Source: Methylophilus sp. 13
GTDB lineage: Bacteria > Pseudomonadota > Gammaproteobacteria > Burkholderiales > Methylophilaceae
Assembly: GCF_015354335.1 (NCBI RefSeq)
Contig: NZ_JADKYR010000001.1
Location: 1 to 64,000 of the forward strand
Length of the DNA stretch: 64,000 bases
Direction: 5' to 3'
The first letter of the stretch is position 1, and the number at the start of each line of letters is the position of its first letter. Below are positions 9,947-19,346 of the stretch, piece after piece. The notes under the pieces are model-generated. The model was given only the letters and a program-made list of their open reading frames with translations. It did no database searches and had not been told where the DNA came from. Made by a program: the position numbers and the translations under genes.

Positions 9947-10162
9947 ATGCAACACGCTTCAAAACAACTAGAACAATCCATCATCAATGAACTGAAGACA
10001 GTCACCAGCGTGTTCAAGCACACCCCTGAAGAACTCCTCAAGATGGCTATAGGTATGTCAGCAGGTCTGGCTCTAGCTGGCTTGAAGTGTCCGATGTTGG
10101 ACTTAGCGATATCCTCAGACAATATTCCTTTGATGATTCAGGGCGGTCTGTTGTCTGATTGA
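9947..10162 (+). CDS. Hypothetical small protein (71 residues)
   Basis: Open frame starting MQHASKQLEQSIINELKTVT, with a helical N-terminus and a hydrophobic centre (KMAIGMSAGLALAGLKCPML). No family was recognised. It is probably cytoplasmic. It lies between the arm repeats and a large hairpin in the tRNA-Ser element. No strong ribosome-binding site precedes it, so its coding status is uncertain. Confidence 0.4.
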   Translation: MQHASKQLEQSIINELKTVTSVFKHTPEELLKMAIGMSAGLALAGLKCPMLDLAISSDNIPLMIQGGLLSD

Positions 10163-10218
10163 TTAGCTTACATAGATACAGACATTAATACCCTTGTACT
10201 TTAGTCAACTATTCAGAA

Positions 10219-10266
10219 AATAGGTAGCGAAAGAGTCCCTTTAAGGGTCTGCTTTCACTACCTATT
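10219..10266. repeat. Long imperfect hairpin between convergent genes
   Basis: AATAGGTAG pairs with CTACCTATT at the base. After one mismatch GAAAG pairs with CTTTC, and CCCTTTAAGGG lies at the tip. No T-run follows, so it is not a simple terminator. It may act as a bidirectional terminator, an RNA-stabilising element or a recombination remnant. Confidence 0.55.
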
Positions 10267-10299
10267 ATCGTTTCTACTGCTGTGGCGCTAAGAGTTTCT

Positions 10300-10872
10300 C
10301 TAAGGTAATTCGTCTAGACATTTATTTGTTGCACGTATCAACTTCCCGTTTTTTAAGTGAAAGGTCTCTATATCAAAGCAATTTTTAGCATTATTTCTAG
10401 AGTAAAGCTGCCTATGAATTTCTATATATTTCTTACCATCCCAAGACCAAATAGACATATGCCCATGCATGGCAGCTCCACCTAACTCTTTAAGCTGTTT
10501 AAAACCATTTGTTTTTTTATTTAATACTTCTAAGAATCCAGTTCCTGATACATCCCAAATGAGATGCGCGGTGTTATGTTTCATTTGGAAAATCCACATT
10601 GGGCAATAGTAAACACCACATAAACATGTACTGGCAGGCTTTACCAAATAAGTCTTTGAAGATTTATTCAGGTGAATAGTCTTAACCTCAAACATATCTT
10701 CTGGTTTTACACCTTCGCAAAGCGCTATGTCCTCTCTCATCTCTTTATTCAGATAGGTGCTAATTGGCGCAGGAATCTTAACCGGCTTTGTAAAGTGTTC
10801 TTCGATGCTGAAGTCTTCAGAGGCACTAGTTTCAAAGGAAACAAGGAGAAGGAGGAGGATAATTATCTTCAT
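10300..10872 (-). CDS. Secreted hypothetical protein
   Basis: 190 residues with a clear signal peptide (MKIIILLLLLVSFETSA, cleavage near residue 18-20). The mature part has several cysteines (CLCGVYYCPMW) and C-terminal CFDIETFHLKNGKL, suggesting a periplasmic disulfide-bonded protein. No family was recognised. ATG 10872 is preferred over the TTG just upstream. It starts only four bases after the stop of the AbiJ-like gene, so translation is probably coupled. Confidence 0.65.
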   Translation of the reverse strand: MKIIILLLLLVSFETSASEDFSIEEHFTKPVKIPAPISTYLNKEMREDIALCEGVKPEDMFEVKTIHLNKSSKTYLVKPASTCLCGVYYCPMWIFQMKHNTAHLIWDVSGTGFLEVLNKKTNGFKQLKELGGAAMHGHMSIWSWDGKKYIEIHRQLYSRNNAKNCFDIETFHLKNGKLIRATNKCLDELP

Positions 10873-10876
10873 CAAG

Positions 10877-11701
10877 TTACATTTTCGACTTCAGATAATT
10901 CACAAACGATGTACAGGACAATAAGAAATAGCGAGCATCTGCCTGAGTAAGATTGTCTTCAGCTAGCATCGCATGTCTAATGCCATCAGCGTCACTTGTA
11001 TATGCGTAAAGCTTCTCAAAGCCATCTTTTAGCGCCCTGTGAAGCTGACCATTCTTTTCGAGAGCCTTAAGAGCGTCACTGAGCATCGCTTTATTATTTC
11101 CTGTTAGTATCTTCGCCATGCTCTCAACAGCCGAAATTGATTCTTTAATTGAATTGCGATAGTCAGGATTAACTCTATCCGCGTATAACTCTAAAGCTCG
11201 TTGTAAATGCATAGTCACGCCAGTGAATTGAGTATCGGCTAATGCTTCATCTAGCAATCGCACCTCTTGCTCGCTCGTAATATCTGTCAATTGACCATTA
11301 ACGAAACGATAAGCGGATAGTTCCCTTTCTAAAATACCATTCAGCGCTTCATAAATGTGACTGTTTAACCTGACAGTGAAATTCGCAACAAACTCTATAA
11401 AGTCATAAACCTCATTCCATGATGCCTTGAAATAATAGTTTCTAATCGCCTCAAGAATTTCATAACCATGTTGAGGCCTTTTATCAACAGGCAGCTTGAA
11501 ATAATTTGCCCACAGAAATCTGCTAAAAGGTTTAATGCCTGCAACTCTGTAACTATCGGCGGAAGTAAAGTTTTTGGTAGACCATAACATCATGTCTAAT
11601 ACGTTCCATAAACTATTACGTAAAGCATTATTCATTGTTTCAATCTGGATAACTTCAGGTCTGGGTTTTAAGCCTTTCCGCTCACTGAAAGACATCGTCA
11701 T
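10877..11701 (-). CDS. AbiJ-like HEPN-domain protein (putative abortive-infection type defence)
   Basis: 274 residues. The N-terminus FSERKGLKPRPEVIQIETMN followed by LRNSLWNVLD resembles the AbiJ N-terminal domain 4 family. The C-terminal half is helical and ends with DADGIRHAMLAEDNLTQADAR, which resembles a HEPN-type RH-containing motif. Related proteins are seen in defence islands and some act as toxic RNases; the assignment rests on motif recognition only. Its place inside an integrative relic fits a cargo defence gene. The downstream secreted protein seems to be in the same transcript. Confidence 0.6.
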   Translation of the reverse strand: MTMSFSERKGLKPRPEVIQIETMNNALRNSLWNVLDMMLWSTKNFTSADSYRVAGIKPFSRFLWANYFKLPVDKRPQHGYEILEAIRNYYFKASWNEVYDFIEFVANFTVRLNSHIYEALNGILERELSAYRFVNGQLTDITSEQEVRLLDEALADTQFTGVTMHLQRALELYADRVNPDYRNSIKESISAVESMAKILTGNNKAMLSDALKALEKNGQLHRALKDGFEKLYAYTSDADGIRHAMLAEDNLTQADARYFLLSCTSFVNYLKSKM

Positions 11702-11761
11702 AATTAGTTTTTCTGATAAAGATTTATAACCTCCCCACTTTAGCGTGCATAAAAAAACAAA

Positions 11762-12456
11762 TCAACTAAGGTCAGGAAGAGGGTACGCCAGCTTCTCAAT
11801 GTCCACCTTAAGTACACTCACAGGTGCAGGCTTGTTGTACACCTTGCCCGTAGTGCCATATTTCTCATGGCCGACAAAATCCTGTATGTGTGTTGTCTGC
11901 ACCCCAGCATCATCCAAGAAGGTAATAAGCGAATGTCTGAAACTGTGAGTGGATTTGTCTTTATTGAAGCCCAAACAAGTCTTAAGCGTCCCGAATCGCT
12001 TACCTGTGGCATTAGACCTCTCGCCGTATTTATTAAAGGTCAGACCGGATAGTAAGTAACGATCCTTAGAGTTTTCCTTAAGACGCTTCACTACAGGTTC
12101 AATCTTGCTGTGGATAGGGATAGACCTTATCCCAGCTTTAGTTTTGGCATCTGTAATGTTAAAGGCGTTATCTGAGACATCTTCAACCTTCAGGCTACAT
12201 ATCTCTTCAATGCGTGCTCTCCAGTGTAAGCCGCAAGGGACATCAGGTCTACAAGGTCTTGTTTGCCTTTGAGGTTGGCCGTATTCCATAGAAGTAATAC
12301 TTCCTCTTTCGTCCATGCGTCCTTAGCGTCAGCTTTGTCTTTTTTCTTGCGCTTATGTGAGAGGATGTCTCGGAATGGCTCAAGGTCAGCTATAGACTCC
12401 TCATACGGTTGTATATATTTTCAATAGTTCCGGCAGTCGCTTATGTATCTGTTGAA
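11762..12456 (-). pseudogene. Tyrosine recombinase (phage-type integrase), frameshifted and N-terminally decayed
   Basis: The catalytic domain is intact: the Arg of ARIEEICSLKVEDV, HSFRHSLITF (His and Arg), FVGHEKYG (His) and the nucleophile Tyr in GKVYNKPAP. In the reverse strand near 12218-12222 the family sequence AAYTG-ARIEEI is broken by two extra bases (GGAGAGCACGC where GGAGCACGC is expected). The segment upstream (KDAWTKEEVLLLWNT ... LMSLAAYTG) is therefore in another frame. A TGA at 12421-12423 and the missing N-terminal arm-binding domain confirm decay. It lies next to the distal copy of the tRNA 3' end. Confidence 0.85.
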
Positions 12457-12469
12457 GCCTTTACTCCTT

Positions 12470-12480
12470 TCTCTCCGCCA
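12470..12480 (+). repeat. Distal attachment-site copy of the tRNA-Ser 3' end
   Basis: TCTCTCCGCCA matches exactly the last 11 bases of tRNA-Ser (9789-9799), including the encoded CCA, and similarity upstream of it is weak. It marks the right end of the tRNA-Ser element and is followed directly by a core-genome terminator. Confidence 0.8.
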
Positions 12481-12484
12481 AATA

Positions 12485-12512
12485 AAAAAAGCACCCAATA
12501 GGGTGCTTTTTG
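12485..12512. terminator. Bidirectional terminator at the end of the comEA-like gene
   Basis: The stem AAAAGCACCC/GGGTGCTTTT has an AATA loop and A/T runs on both sides. It serves the comEA-like gene on the minus strand. In the ancestral, empty site it would also end the tRNA-Ser transcript. Confidence 0.85.
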
Positions 12513-12526
12513 TTTAATGTAGACCG

Positions 12527-12838
12527 TTATTTCTTTTTCTCTGCTACTTTTTCGGTTTTATTAGCCTCAGCCGCAGTTGCTTTCTTGGCGCCGACGCTCA
12601 CATCTTTCTTCAGGTTTGCCAACGTTGCCTGGCCTATGCCTGGCACTTGATCCAGCTCTTCCACTGACTTAAAGCCACCACTCTTTTTTCGATATTCAAT
12701 GATAGCTTGCGCCTTGGCCGGACCGATACCATTCAGGCTTTCAAGTTCAGCCTGGCTGGCTGTATTGATATCAACCACCGCATAAGCGGCTGGCAATAAA
12801 AGGAAATACATCAGGTAACCCATAAGCGTTTTCATCAT
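12527..12838 (-). CDS. ComEA-like helix-hairpin-helix DNA-binding protein
   Basis: 103 residues. A signal peptide or membrane anchor (about 1-21, ending AAYAVVD) is followed by the helix-hairpin-helix region [20 protein letters not shown] and [16 protein letters not shown], then a Lys/Ala-rich tail. Such proteins bind double-stranded DNA in the periplasm during natural transformation. Two ATG codons are adjacent; GGAGG lies 4 bases before the first and 7 before the second (12835), so the second may be used. Confidence 0.88.
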   Translation of the reverse strand: MMKTLMGYLMYFLLLPAAYAVVDINTASQAELESLNGIGPAKAQAIIEYRKKSGGFKSVEELDQVPGIGQATLANLKKDVSVGAKKATAAEANKTEKVAEKKK

Positions 12839-12864
12839 ATGACCTCCAGAATCGTTAAGTATAA

Positions 12865-12889
12865 AAAAACAGGCATTGCGCCTGTTTTT
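12865..12889 (-). terminator. Terminator after pyrF
   Basis: AAAAACAGGC and GCCTGTTTTT form a 10 bp stem with a five-base loop and end in T on both strands. It lies between the end of pyrF and the start of the comEA-like gene. Confidence 0.85.
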
Positions 12890-12948
12890 AATTCTACTGA
12901 GGCCGTTCCTGATCGGAAGGTTAACGTCCTTAAATTAATTTAAAAATG

Positions 12949-13644
12949 TTAAATATTTTTAATAATTGTATTTAATGCAACAATCGGGTCATCTGCTTGT
13001 GTAATTGGCCTGCCTATCACCAAGTAGCTGGCGCCTAATGCGATGGCATCTGCAGGCGTCACAATTCTGGTTTGATCGTCCTTTGCAGAGTCCTTCGGGC
13101 GAATGCCCGGGGTGACCAGACAAAAGTCAGGCCCCAATGCTTTTCTGAGCATGCTGGCCTCTTGTGCTGAACAAACTACACCATCTAAGCCAGATTGTTG
13201 TGTCAGTGTGGCCAATGCGAGTACCTGTTCAGGCAGGGCGCGCTGGATCCCCAAACTATGCAACGTTGGCGCATCCATACTGGTTAATACCGTGACAGCG
13301 ATTAGCAGCGGCGCTTGATCACCAAAGGCTTTATCCAAGCCTTCACGTGCAGCCTGCATCATGGGTTGCCCACCACTGGCGTGAACATTGACCATCCATA
13401 CGCCTAAATTTGCGGCGGCCTGACAGGCTTTTGCCACAGTATTCGGGATATCGTGAAATTTGAGATCGAGGAACACATCGTATTGCCGCGCAACCAGTTG
13501 TTCGACAAGCTGAGGCCCGGCGGCGGTAAACAGTTCCTTACCCACCTTGAGTTTACACAGGCTTGGGTCAAGCCGATCTACTAGCGCGATTGCCGATTTG
13601 GCATCTGCATAATCCAGGGCAACAACAATTTTACTGTCGGTCAT
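12949..13644 (-). CDS. pyrF: Orotidine 5'-phosphate decarboxylase
   Basis: 231 residues; the last step of UMP synthesis. Hallmarks are [11 protein letters not shown] at the N-terminus, the catalytic [14 protein letters not shown] (Asp-Lys-Asp array) near residues 60-75, and the phosphate-binding end [14 protein letters not shown]. It lies 51 bases after lapB on the same strand, as in other betaproteobacteria, and ends at a terminator. Confidence 0.97.
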   Translation of the reverse strand: MTDSKIVVALDYADAKSAIALVDRLDPSLCKLKVGKELFTAAGPQLVEQLVARQYDVFLDLKFHDIPNTVAKACQAAANLGVWMVNVHASGGQPMMQAAREGLDKAFGDQAPLLIAVTVLTSMDAPTLHSLGIQRALPEQVLALATLTQQSGLDGVVCSAQEASMLRKALGPDFCLVTPGIRPKDSAKDDQTRIVTPADAIALGASYLVIGRPITQADDPIVALNTIIKNI

Positions 13645-13695
13645 AAAGGAATTGTCTTAGGAATGAAACGGGTTGGGGAAGGGCGCCAAACGGTT

Positions 13696-14928
13696 TTATT
13701 TTCGTTTAAGTAACTTGATATCTCGAATGGTCGCTTCAGTGGGTTCGGGCGGCAGCGACTCCCAGGCATTACAGGCTGGGCATTGCCAATGATATTGTTT
13801 GGCCCGGAAACCACATTGGTCGCAATAATAGGCGGCACGGTCACCAATGGCATTGCGAACGGTTTGCTGCATCAACTGTAAATCATGTTGTTCATCCTGG
13901 AGCATGGCGCGCGCTTGGAGCAATTGATCCAGCGATTTGAGGCTGGGTTTGCGGATCAACTCGTTACGGGCAAGTTTTGCCGCTTTATCCGCACCTTCAG
14001 CCTGCAGGGTGGCCTCATACAACACCGACATAATGCTACTGAGTTGATACAACTCCAGATAGTAATGGAGTTGGCTCAGGCCTTCCTTTAAGCCTCTGGA
14101 CAGTTTGAGGTCGCCTTCGCTTTCCTCTTCACCATACAGCGCAGCATAGCTTTTAAGCATTTTTTGCGCGACCAGGCCCAGATGTTCTGGATGCTGCATT
14201 TCTATGCGTTTCCAAAGTGCAATCGCATCAGAATGGTGGCCTTGATGTGCAGCGATATCGCCCAATAAGACATTTGCGCGTACACAGTTCTTATTGGCGT
14301 CCAGCGCTTGTTCGAGTTGGACTTTTGCAGAGGACCAATCCTGCTTGATCATGGCATTGGCAGCCAATTCACAATAATACTGAGCGACCTCTTTGCGATA
14401 AGAGACGCCTGACGAACGCTCTAATTCGGTGGCAATGCCAATGGCGAGTGACCATTCGCGTTCCTTGACATAAATCTCAAGCAGGTGACGTAAGGCCGCT
14501 TGTTCATAGCGAGTATGGCGCAGTGTTTGAAAAATTTCTTCGGCACGATCATATAGGCCTGCCTTGAAGTAATCCTGCGCCAATTCAACTTTGATTGATG
14601 TCGATTGCTGCTCGGTGAGTTCGTAGTTTTCTAGGAGATTTAAGTGCAAGTGAATCGCGCGGTCTGTCTCACCTGTGCGGCGAAACAGGCTCCCCAATAC
14701 AAAATGCAGTTCCAGGGAGTCTTTGTTCATGTAAAGCGCCTCACTGAACGCATCCACCGCTTTGTGGTACTGGTCAGCAATGAGCAGATTCAGACCTTTA
14801 AAATAGGTGGCTGGCAATGAGGTGGATTCAGCAATCAGTTGCTTGATATCCACGCGGGCTGCAATCCAGCCCAATGTAAAAAACAGAGGCAGAATCAATA
14901 ACCACCAATACTCGAATTCAACCAGCAT
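13696..14928 (-). CDS. lapB: Lipopolysaccharide assembly protein LapB
   Basis: 410 residues. One N-terminal membrane anchor (about 6-24) is followed by an array of tetratricopeptide repeats (for example YHKAVDAFSEALYMNKDSLE) and a C-terminal rubredoxin-like zinc domain with CDQCG and CPAC. LapB links lipopolysaccharide synthesis to FtsH-mediated turnover of LpxC. In many relatives lapA lies between ihfB and lapB; here that interval is only 128 bases with a terminator and no lapA. Confidence 0.94.
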   Translation of the reverse strand: MLVEFEYWWLLILPLFFTLGWIAARVDIKQLIAESTSLPATYFKGLNLLIADQYHKAVDAFSEALYMNKDSLELHFVLGSLFRRTGETDRAIHLHLNLLENYELTEQQSTSIKVELAQDYFKAGLYDRAEEIFQTLRHTRYEQAALRHLLEIYVKEREWSLAIGIATELERSSGVSYRKEVAQYYCELAANAMIKQDWSSAKVQLEQALDANKNCVRANVLLGDIAAHQGHHSDAIALWKRIEMQHPEHLGLVAQKMLKSYAALYGEEESEGDLKLSRGLKEGLSQLHYYLELYQLSSIMSVLYEATLQAEGADKAAKLARNELIRKPSLKSLDQLLQARAMLQDEQHDLQLMQQTVRNAIGDRAAYYCDQCGFRAKQYHWQCPACNAWESLPPEPTEATIRDIKLLKRK

Positions 14929-15006
14929 AAAAGCTCTCTTGTTTGATCACATGACATTTTACCCAAGCGCTCCTCAATGCGCCATCAATAGCGGTCTGAG
15001 CGGCCA

Positions 15007-15038
15007 AAAAAAAACGGTATCCGAAGATACCGTTTTTT
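15007..15038 (-). terminator. Terminator between ihfB and lapB
   Basis: AAAACGGTATC and GATACCGTTTT form an 11 bp stem with a CGAA loop, with A/T runs outside. It ends the rpsA-ihfB transcript and separates it from lapB-pyrF. Confidence 0.88.
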
Positions 15039-15056
15039 ACTGCTGAATCACAAAAA

Positions 15057-15344
15057 TTAAGATTCGATCGCGTCTACGCGGTCACGCAACTCTTTACCAG
15101 CCTTAAAGTGCGGCACGTATTTCGCTGGCACCTGTACTTTGGTACCAGTTTTCGGGTTACGTCCCAAACGAGGCGGGCGGTAGTTCAAGCTAAAGCTGCC
15201 AAAACCGCGTATTTCGATACGCTCACCTGTTGCCAGGTTTTCCGTCATTGCATCAAGGATGGTCTTGACGGATAACTCTGCGTCTTTCAGCACAAGTTGC
15301 GGAAAGCGCTGGGCAAGCAGGTCTATTAGTTCAGATCTTGTCAT
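15057..15344 (-). CDS. ihfB: Integration host factor beta subunit
   Basis: 95 residues, starting [20 protein letters not shown] and containing the DNA-bending arm [21 protein letters not shown] with the intercalating Pro. It forms a heterodimer with IhfA and bends DNA, including at sigma54 promoters, which is relevant to the sigma54 sites in the island. It lies 14 bases after rpsA. Confidence 0.97.
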   Translation of the reverse strand: MTRSELIDLLAQRFPQLVLKDAELSVKTILDAMTENLATGERIEIRGFGSFSLNYRPPRLGRNPKTGTKVQVPAKYVPHFKAGKELRDRVDAIES

Positions 15345-15358
15345 GATCTAAAGCCTTC

Positions 15359-16855
15359 TTATTTTTTGCTATCCAGTTTGGCTTTCAGCAAAGCACCCAG
15401 GTTAGTTGTCCCGGCAGAAGCTTCATCAATCATGACATCATCCACTTTTGCTTTTTTGGCTTTTGGTTTACCACCTTTGTCTTCGCCAATTGGTGCGCTG
15501 TTGCCGCTTGGATCTTCAGTCAACTGTTTAACGCCCAGAGAGATACGCTCTTTCTCAACATCAATGCCCAAGATAACAGCTTGCAGCTCATCACCTTTCT
15601 TGAAGTTGCGGATCGCTTCTTCGCCAGACTGAGTCCAGGACAGGTCAGACAAGTGTACCAAGCCATCAATACCGCCTGGCAAGCCAATGAACACACCAAA
15701 GTCAGTGATAGACTTGATCTGGCCTGAAACTTTGTCGCCTTTAGCGTGGGTTGCAGCGAAATCATCCCATGGGTTTGGTTTGCACTGTTTCATGCCCAGT
15801 GACAGACGACGACGGTCTTCGTCGATTTCCAAAATCATCACTTCAACTTCGTCGCCCAGTTGAGCGATTTTGCCCGGGTGGATGTTCTTGTTGGTCCAGT
15901 CCATTTCAGACACGTGTACCAAACCTTCAATGCCTGGTTCTACTTCAACGAACGCACCGTAGTCAGTCAGGTTAGACACTTTACCGAACAGGCGTGTACC
16001 GACTGGGTAACGGCGGCTCAATGCCACCCATGGGTCGTCGCCCAATTGTTTGATCCCCAGAGAAACACGGTTTTTCTCTTGATCGAATTTCAGGATCTTG
16101 GCTTCAACTTCTTCACCAACGGTCAGCACTTCAGATGGGTGCTTCACACGGCGCCATGCCAAATCAGTGATGTGCAACAGGCCATCGATACCACCCAGAT
16201 CCACGAACGCGCCGTAGTCAGTGATGTTTTTAACGATCCCTTTGATCACTGCACCTTCTGTCAGGCTGCCCAGCAATGCTTCACGGTCGGCACCCAAGGT
16301 GTCTTCCATCACAGCACGGCGGGAAACCACGATATTGTTACGCTTGCGATCCAGCTTGATGACTTTGAAGTCCCACTCTTTGTTTTCGTAAGGAGTGGTG
16401 TCTTTAACTGGACGAATGTCTACCAGTGAGCCTGGCAAGAAAGCCATGATGCCGCTGACAGAAACGCGCAGACCGCCTTTAACACGGCTGCTGACAAAAC
16501 CTTTAACTACACGGCCTTCGTTCATGGCTTCTTCCAGATCCAGCCATGCTTGCATTTTCTTCGCTTTTTCGCGAGAAAGTTGTGTAGAACCAAAACCATC
16601 TTCCAGTTTTTCGATCGCTACTTTAACGAAGTCGCCAACGGCAACTTCCAGTTCGCCTTGTGCGTTTTTGAATTCACTGGCGTTAATTACGCTCTCGGAT
16701 TTCAAGCCGGCGTTCACGATAACGAAATCATTGTCTACAGAAACTACTTCGGCGGTGATTACTTCACCAGCGCGCATTTCCTGGCGGGCCAGGCTTTCTT
16801 CGAAGAGGGCTGCAAAAGATTCCATGGAAGAGGATGTATTAGAAATAGAAGCCAT
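15359..16855 (-). CDS. rpsA: 30S ribosomal protein S1
   Basis: Six S1 (OB-fold) repeats, seen as recurring motifs such as [41 protein letters not shown] and [20 protein letters not shown]. It delivers mRNA to the ribosome. ATG 16855 ([14 protein letters not shown]) is chosen; a TTG five codons upstream and the later ATG (MESFAALF) are alternatives. No start has a strong Shine-Dalgarno sequence, as is common for rpsA. Confidence 0.96.
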   Translation of the reverse strand: MASISNTSSSMESFAALFEESLARQEMRAGEVITAEVVSVDNDFVIVNAGLKSESVINASEFKNAQGELEVAVGDFVKVAIEKLEDGFGSTQLSREKAKKMQAWLDLEEAMNEGRVVKGFVSSRVKGGLRVSVSGIMAFLPGSLVDIRPVKDTTPYENKEWDFKVIKLDRKRNNIVVSRRAVMEDTLGADREALLGSLTEGAVIKGIVKNITDYGAFVDLGGIDGLLHITDLAWRRVKHPSEVLTVGEEVEAKILKFDQEKNRVSLGIKQLGDDPWVALSRRYPVGTRLFGKVSNLTDYGAFVEVEPGIEGLVHVSEMDWTNKNIHPGKIAQLGDEVEVMILEIDEDRRRLSLGMKQCKPNPWDDFAATHAKGDKVSGQIKSITDFGVFIGLPGGIDGLVHLSDLSWTQSGEEAIRNFKKGDELQAVILGIDVEKERISLGVKQLTEDPSGNSAPIGEDKGGKPKAKKAKVDDVMIDEASAGTTNLGALLKAKLDSKK

Positions 16856-17032
16856 TAAAAAATTGTCCAATTTTTACTCGCATGAAGACAGGCATCTTGC
16901 AGCGAGCCATTGCAAGGCAAAAGCGCCAACAATGGAAAAGGTTTAAAAAATATTGCCCAAGCGTGACTTGAGCAACCCGAATCCAAGACTATACACAAAA
17001 AAATTATTGGGTTCAATGACTTATGTGTGTTT

Positions 17033-17707
17033 TTATTTAGTTTGCGCCGCTTTTTTAAATGCTTCGATAATGATATTCACCGCTTGCTCAATATTGATGT
17101 CGGTGGTGTCCAGCAAAACCGCATCTGGCAATTGCTTGAGTGGCGCGACTGCGCGCTGGCTATCGCGTAAATCGCGCTGCTGCAAATCAGCTAGAATCAA
17201 AGCGTAATCTGCGTGATCGCCGCGTTGAATTAACTGATCGTAGCGTCTTTTTGCGCGCGTTTCGACCGCGGCTGTCAAAAATATTTTCAATCCGGCATCC
17301 GGGAAAATGACAGAGCCAATATCGCGGCCATCACCAACCAGCCCAGGGGCTTGCCTGAAATTGCGTTGCGTTTGCAACAGCGCGGTACGTACGGCAGGGT
17401 GGACAGCGACTTCAGAGGCCCCTTTGCCCATCTGTTCTGTACGAATATGGTGGCTGACTTGTTCGCCGTTTAAATAAGCTTGGCCATGCTCAAACTTGAT
17501 CTGCATCTGTGTCGCGATATCAGCCAGTGCATCTGCATTTGACCAGGCCACGGCTTGTTGAACAGCGGCATAAGCCAATAGACGATAAATCGCACCCGAG
17601 TCCAGGTAATGAAATCCAAAATGGGTAGCCACGCGTTCAGCGACGCTGCCCTTGCCAGAAGCAGAAGGGCCGTCAATGGCAATGACTGGAGGGAGAGGAT
17701 TATTCAT
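17033..17707 (-). CDS. cmk: Cytidylate kinase
   Basis: 224 residues; phosphorylates CMP and dCMP. The P-loop is IDGPSASGKGSVAERV at residues 10-25, the CMP-binding region includes HYLDSGAIYR, and GLVGDGRDIGSVIFP and RAKRRYDQL belong to the lid region. The order aroA-cmk-rpsA is conserved in proteobacteria. Confidence 0.97.
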   Translation of the reverse strand: MNNPLPPVIAIDGPSASGKGSVAERVATHFGFHYLDSGAIYRLLAYAAVQQAVAWSNADALADIATQMQIKFEHGQAYLNGEQVSHHIRTEQMGKGASEVAVHPAVRTALLQTQRNFRQAPGLVGDGRDIGSVIFPDAGLKIFLTAAVETRAKRRYDQLIQRGDHADYALILADLQQRDLRDSQRAVAPLKQLPDAVLLDTTDINIEQAVNIIIEAFKKAAQTK

Positions 17708-17801
17708 AATAAATTTTACTTATCGATCAGTTAAAAACAATGAATTGGATTTTGACTTTTGGCTTTTATATCATGGCTGCATCGTTAATAAGGAGCACAC
17801 C

Positions 17802-18029
17802 ATGATTAAAACCATGTCTTTTGCCATGCTGCATTTTAGCGTCGCGTTCACCATTGCCTATCTTTTCACAGGCAGCCTGCTGGTGGGAGGGCTGATGGCG
17901 CTGGTTGAACCGGCCTGCAACACCGTGGTGTTTTATTTTCACGAGCGTGCCTGGCAACAGCATCAGCATTCTCACGACGCGGCGCCTGCCGCAGAGCCTG
18001 ACGAGCATGAGTGGGCGTATGCGGCTTGA
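17802..18029 (+). CDS. DUF2061 family membrane protein
   Basis: 75 residues, starting MIKTMSFAMLHFSVAFTIAY with AAGGAG upstream. The core matches DUF2061: two membrane helices around GSLLVGGLMALVEPACNTVVFYFHERAW. A His-rich tail (QQHQHSHD) follows. It sits on the opposite strand between aroA and cmk, overlapping neither. Function unknown. Confidence 0.85.
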   Translation: MIKTMSFAMLHFSVAFTIAYLFTGSLLVGGLMALVEPACNTVVFYFHERAWQQHQHSHDAAPAAEPDEHEWAYAA

Positions 18030-18035
18030 GAATGG

Positions 18036-19334
18036 CTAGCGAACAATGCTGGCGAATACCTTAAAGTACTCTGGAAAGGTTTTACCCACACATTTTGGGT
18101 CATTAATGGTAATGGGCACGCCGGCCAGGCTGAGCAATGAAAAGCACATGGCCATGCGGTGGTCATCATAGGTATCAATTACTGCGTTAGGTGTCAGTTG
18201 CAAGGGGGCAGTGACCTGAATGTAGTCCGGGCCTTCGACCACTGTGGCCCCGACTTTGCGCAGTTCTGTTGCCATGGCTGCAATGCGGTCGGTCTCTTTT
18301 ACGCGCCAGCTGGCGATATTGCGTAGGGTGGTTGTACGGTGCTGATCCGAATCACCACGCACAAACATGGCCATCACGGCTAAAGTCATGGCCGCATCGG
18401 GGATGTGATTACAATCAAGGTCAATCGCCTTCAATGTGCCTGTGTTTTCAGCACGCACGTGGTTGTCGCCATAGCTGATCCGTCCGCCCATGAGGTTGGC
18501 CGCTTCAGCAAAGCGGATGTCGCCTTGTATGCTTTGCGCGCCGACGCCGTTGACGGTGACGTCCCCCGCAACAATACCCGCACCAATAAAATAAGAGGCA
18601 CTTGACGCGTCACCTTCTACATATATTTCTCCTGGCGCGTGATAACGCGCATCTGCAGCAATGTAAAAATGCTGCCAGCCATCCCGTTGCACGGTCACGC
18701 CAAAGCGTTGCATCAGGTTGAGCGTGATTTCGATATAAGGCTTGGAGATCAGTTCGCCTACCACTTCAATACTGGCCGCCTGGCCTGTTAGCGGCAAGGC
18801 CATCAACAAGGCTGTCAAAAACTGGCTTGAAACATCACCTCGTATTTTGATCGCTTGACTGACATCCAGCTGCGCTGGCGAAATTTGCAGGGGAGGGTAG
18901 CCCGCATTCCCCAGGTAGCTGACTTGCGCGCCCACCTGTTGCAAGGCATCCACCAAATCGCCAATCGGGCGCTCATGCATGCGCGCAATCCCATGCAGAT
19001 GGTAGTCACCGCCTGAGAATGCCAGTGCGGCAGTCAAGGGCCTAAAGGCCGTCCCCGCATTGCCCAGAAACAAATCCGCTTGCTTATTGGGAAAGTTGCC
19101 GCCACAGCCCATGACTTGCCAGGCATTTTCAGAGATATTTTCCAGCTTGACGCCTAACGCTGATAAGGCCTCCAGCATTCTGGCGGTATCGTCTGAGGCG
19201 AGTAAGTCGCGAATGACAGTGACACCGTCAGCAAGTGCTGCGAGCAATAGCGTACGGTTTGAGATACTTTTTGAGCCAGGCAAGGTAATTGCGCCTTGGG
19301 CTTGGTGGGCAGCGGGTAAATGCAGTTGTTCCAT
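18036..19334 (-). CDS. aroA: 3-phosphoshikimate 1-carboxyvinyltransferase (EPSP synthase)
   Basis: 432 residues; the sixth step of the shikimate pathway. Visible motifs are [20 protein letters not shown] at the N-terminus, [16 protein letters not shown] (PEP-binding), and near the C-terminus [15 protein letters not shown] and [11 protein letters not shown]. It lies 12 bases after tyrA. Confidence 0.97.
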   Translation of the reverse strand: MEQLHLPAAHQAQGAITLPGSKSISNRTLLLAALADGVTVIRDLLASDDTARMLEALSALGVKLENISENAWQVMGCGGNFPNKQADLFLGNAGTAFRPLTAALAFSGGDYHLHGIARMHERPIGDLVDALQQVGAQVSYLGNAGYPPLQISPAQLDVSQAIKIRGDVSSQFLTALLMALPLTGQAASIEVVGELISKPYIEITLNLMQRFGVTVQRDGWQHFYIAADARYHAPGEIYVEGDASSASYFIGAGIVAGDVTVNGVGAQSIQGDIRFAEAANLMGGRISYGDNHVRAENTGTLKAIDLDCNHIPDAAMTLAVMAMFVRGDSDQHRTTTLRNIASWRVKETDRIAAMATELRKVGATVVEGPDYIQVTAPLQLTPNAVIDTYDDHRMAMCFSLLSLAGVPITINDPKCVGKTFPEYFKVFASIVR

Positions 19335-19346
19335 AGCGATTGGTAA

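Larger units (their letters stand above)
9800..12480. mobile_element. Decayed integrative element at tRNA-Ser(GGA)
   Basis: A 2.7 kb segment is bounded by the tRNA-Ser 3' end and an 11 bp direct copy of it at the distal end. It carries a broken tyrosine recombinase next to the distal repeat, an AbiJ-like HEPN protein, a secreted protein and a 71-residue orphan. Core genes resume at once after the distal repeat. The short insert and damaged integrase point to a relic that can no longer move by itself. Confidence 0.8.

Noticed and set aside
10470..10485. GCAGCTCCACC as a displaced tmRNA 3' end
   Set aside because: It lies within the coding sequence of a secreted protein upstream of ssrA and is not preceded by a T-arm, so it is a chance match.
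15860..16429. 189-residue plus-strand frame within rpsA
   Set aside because: Antisense shadow of the ribosomal protein S1 repeats.
17652..17801. N-terminal extension of the DUF2061 protein
   Set aside because: It would overlap cmk and lacks a ribosome-binding site; AAGGAG lies just before ATG 17802.
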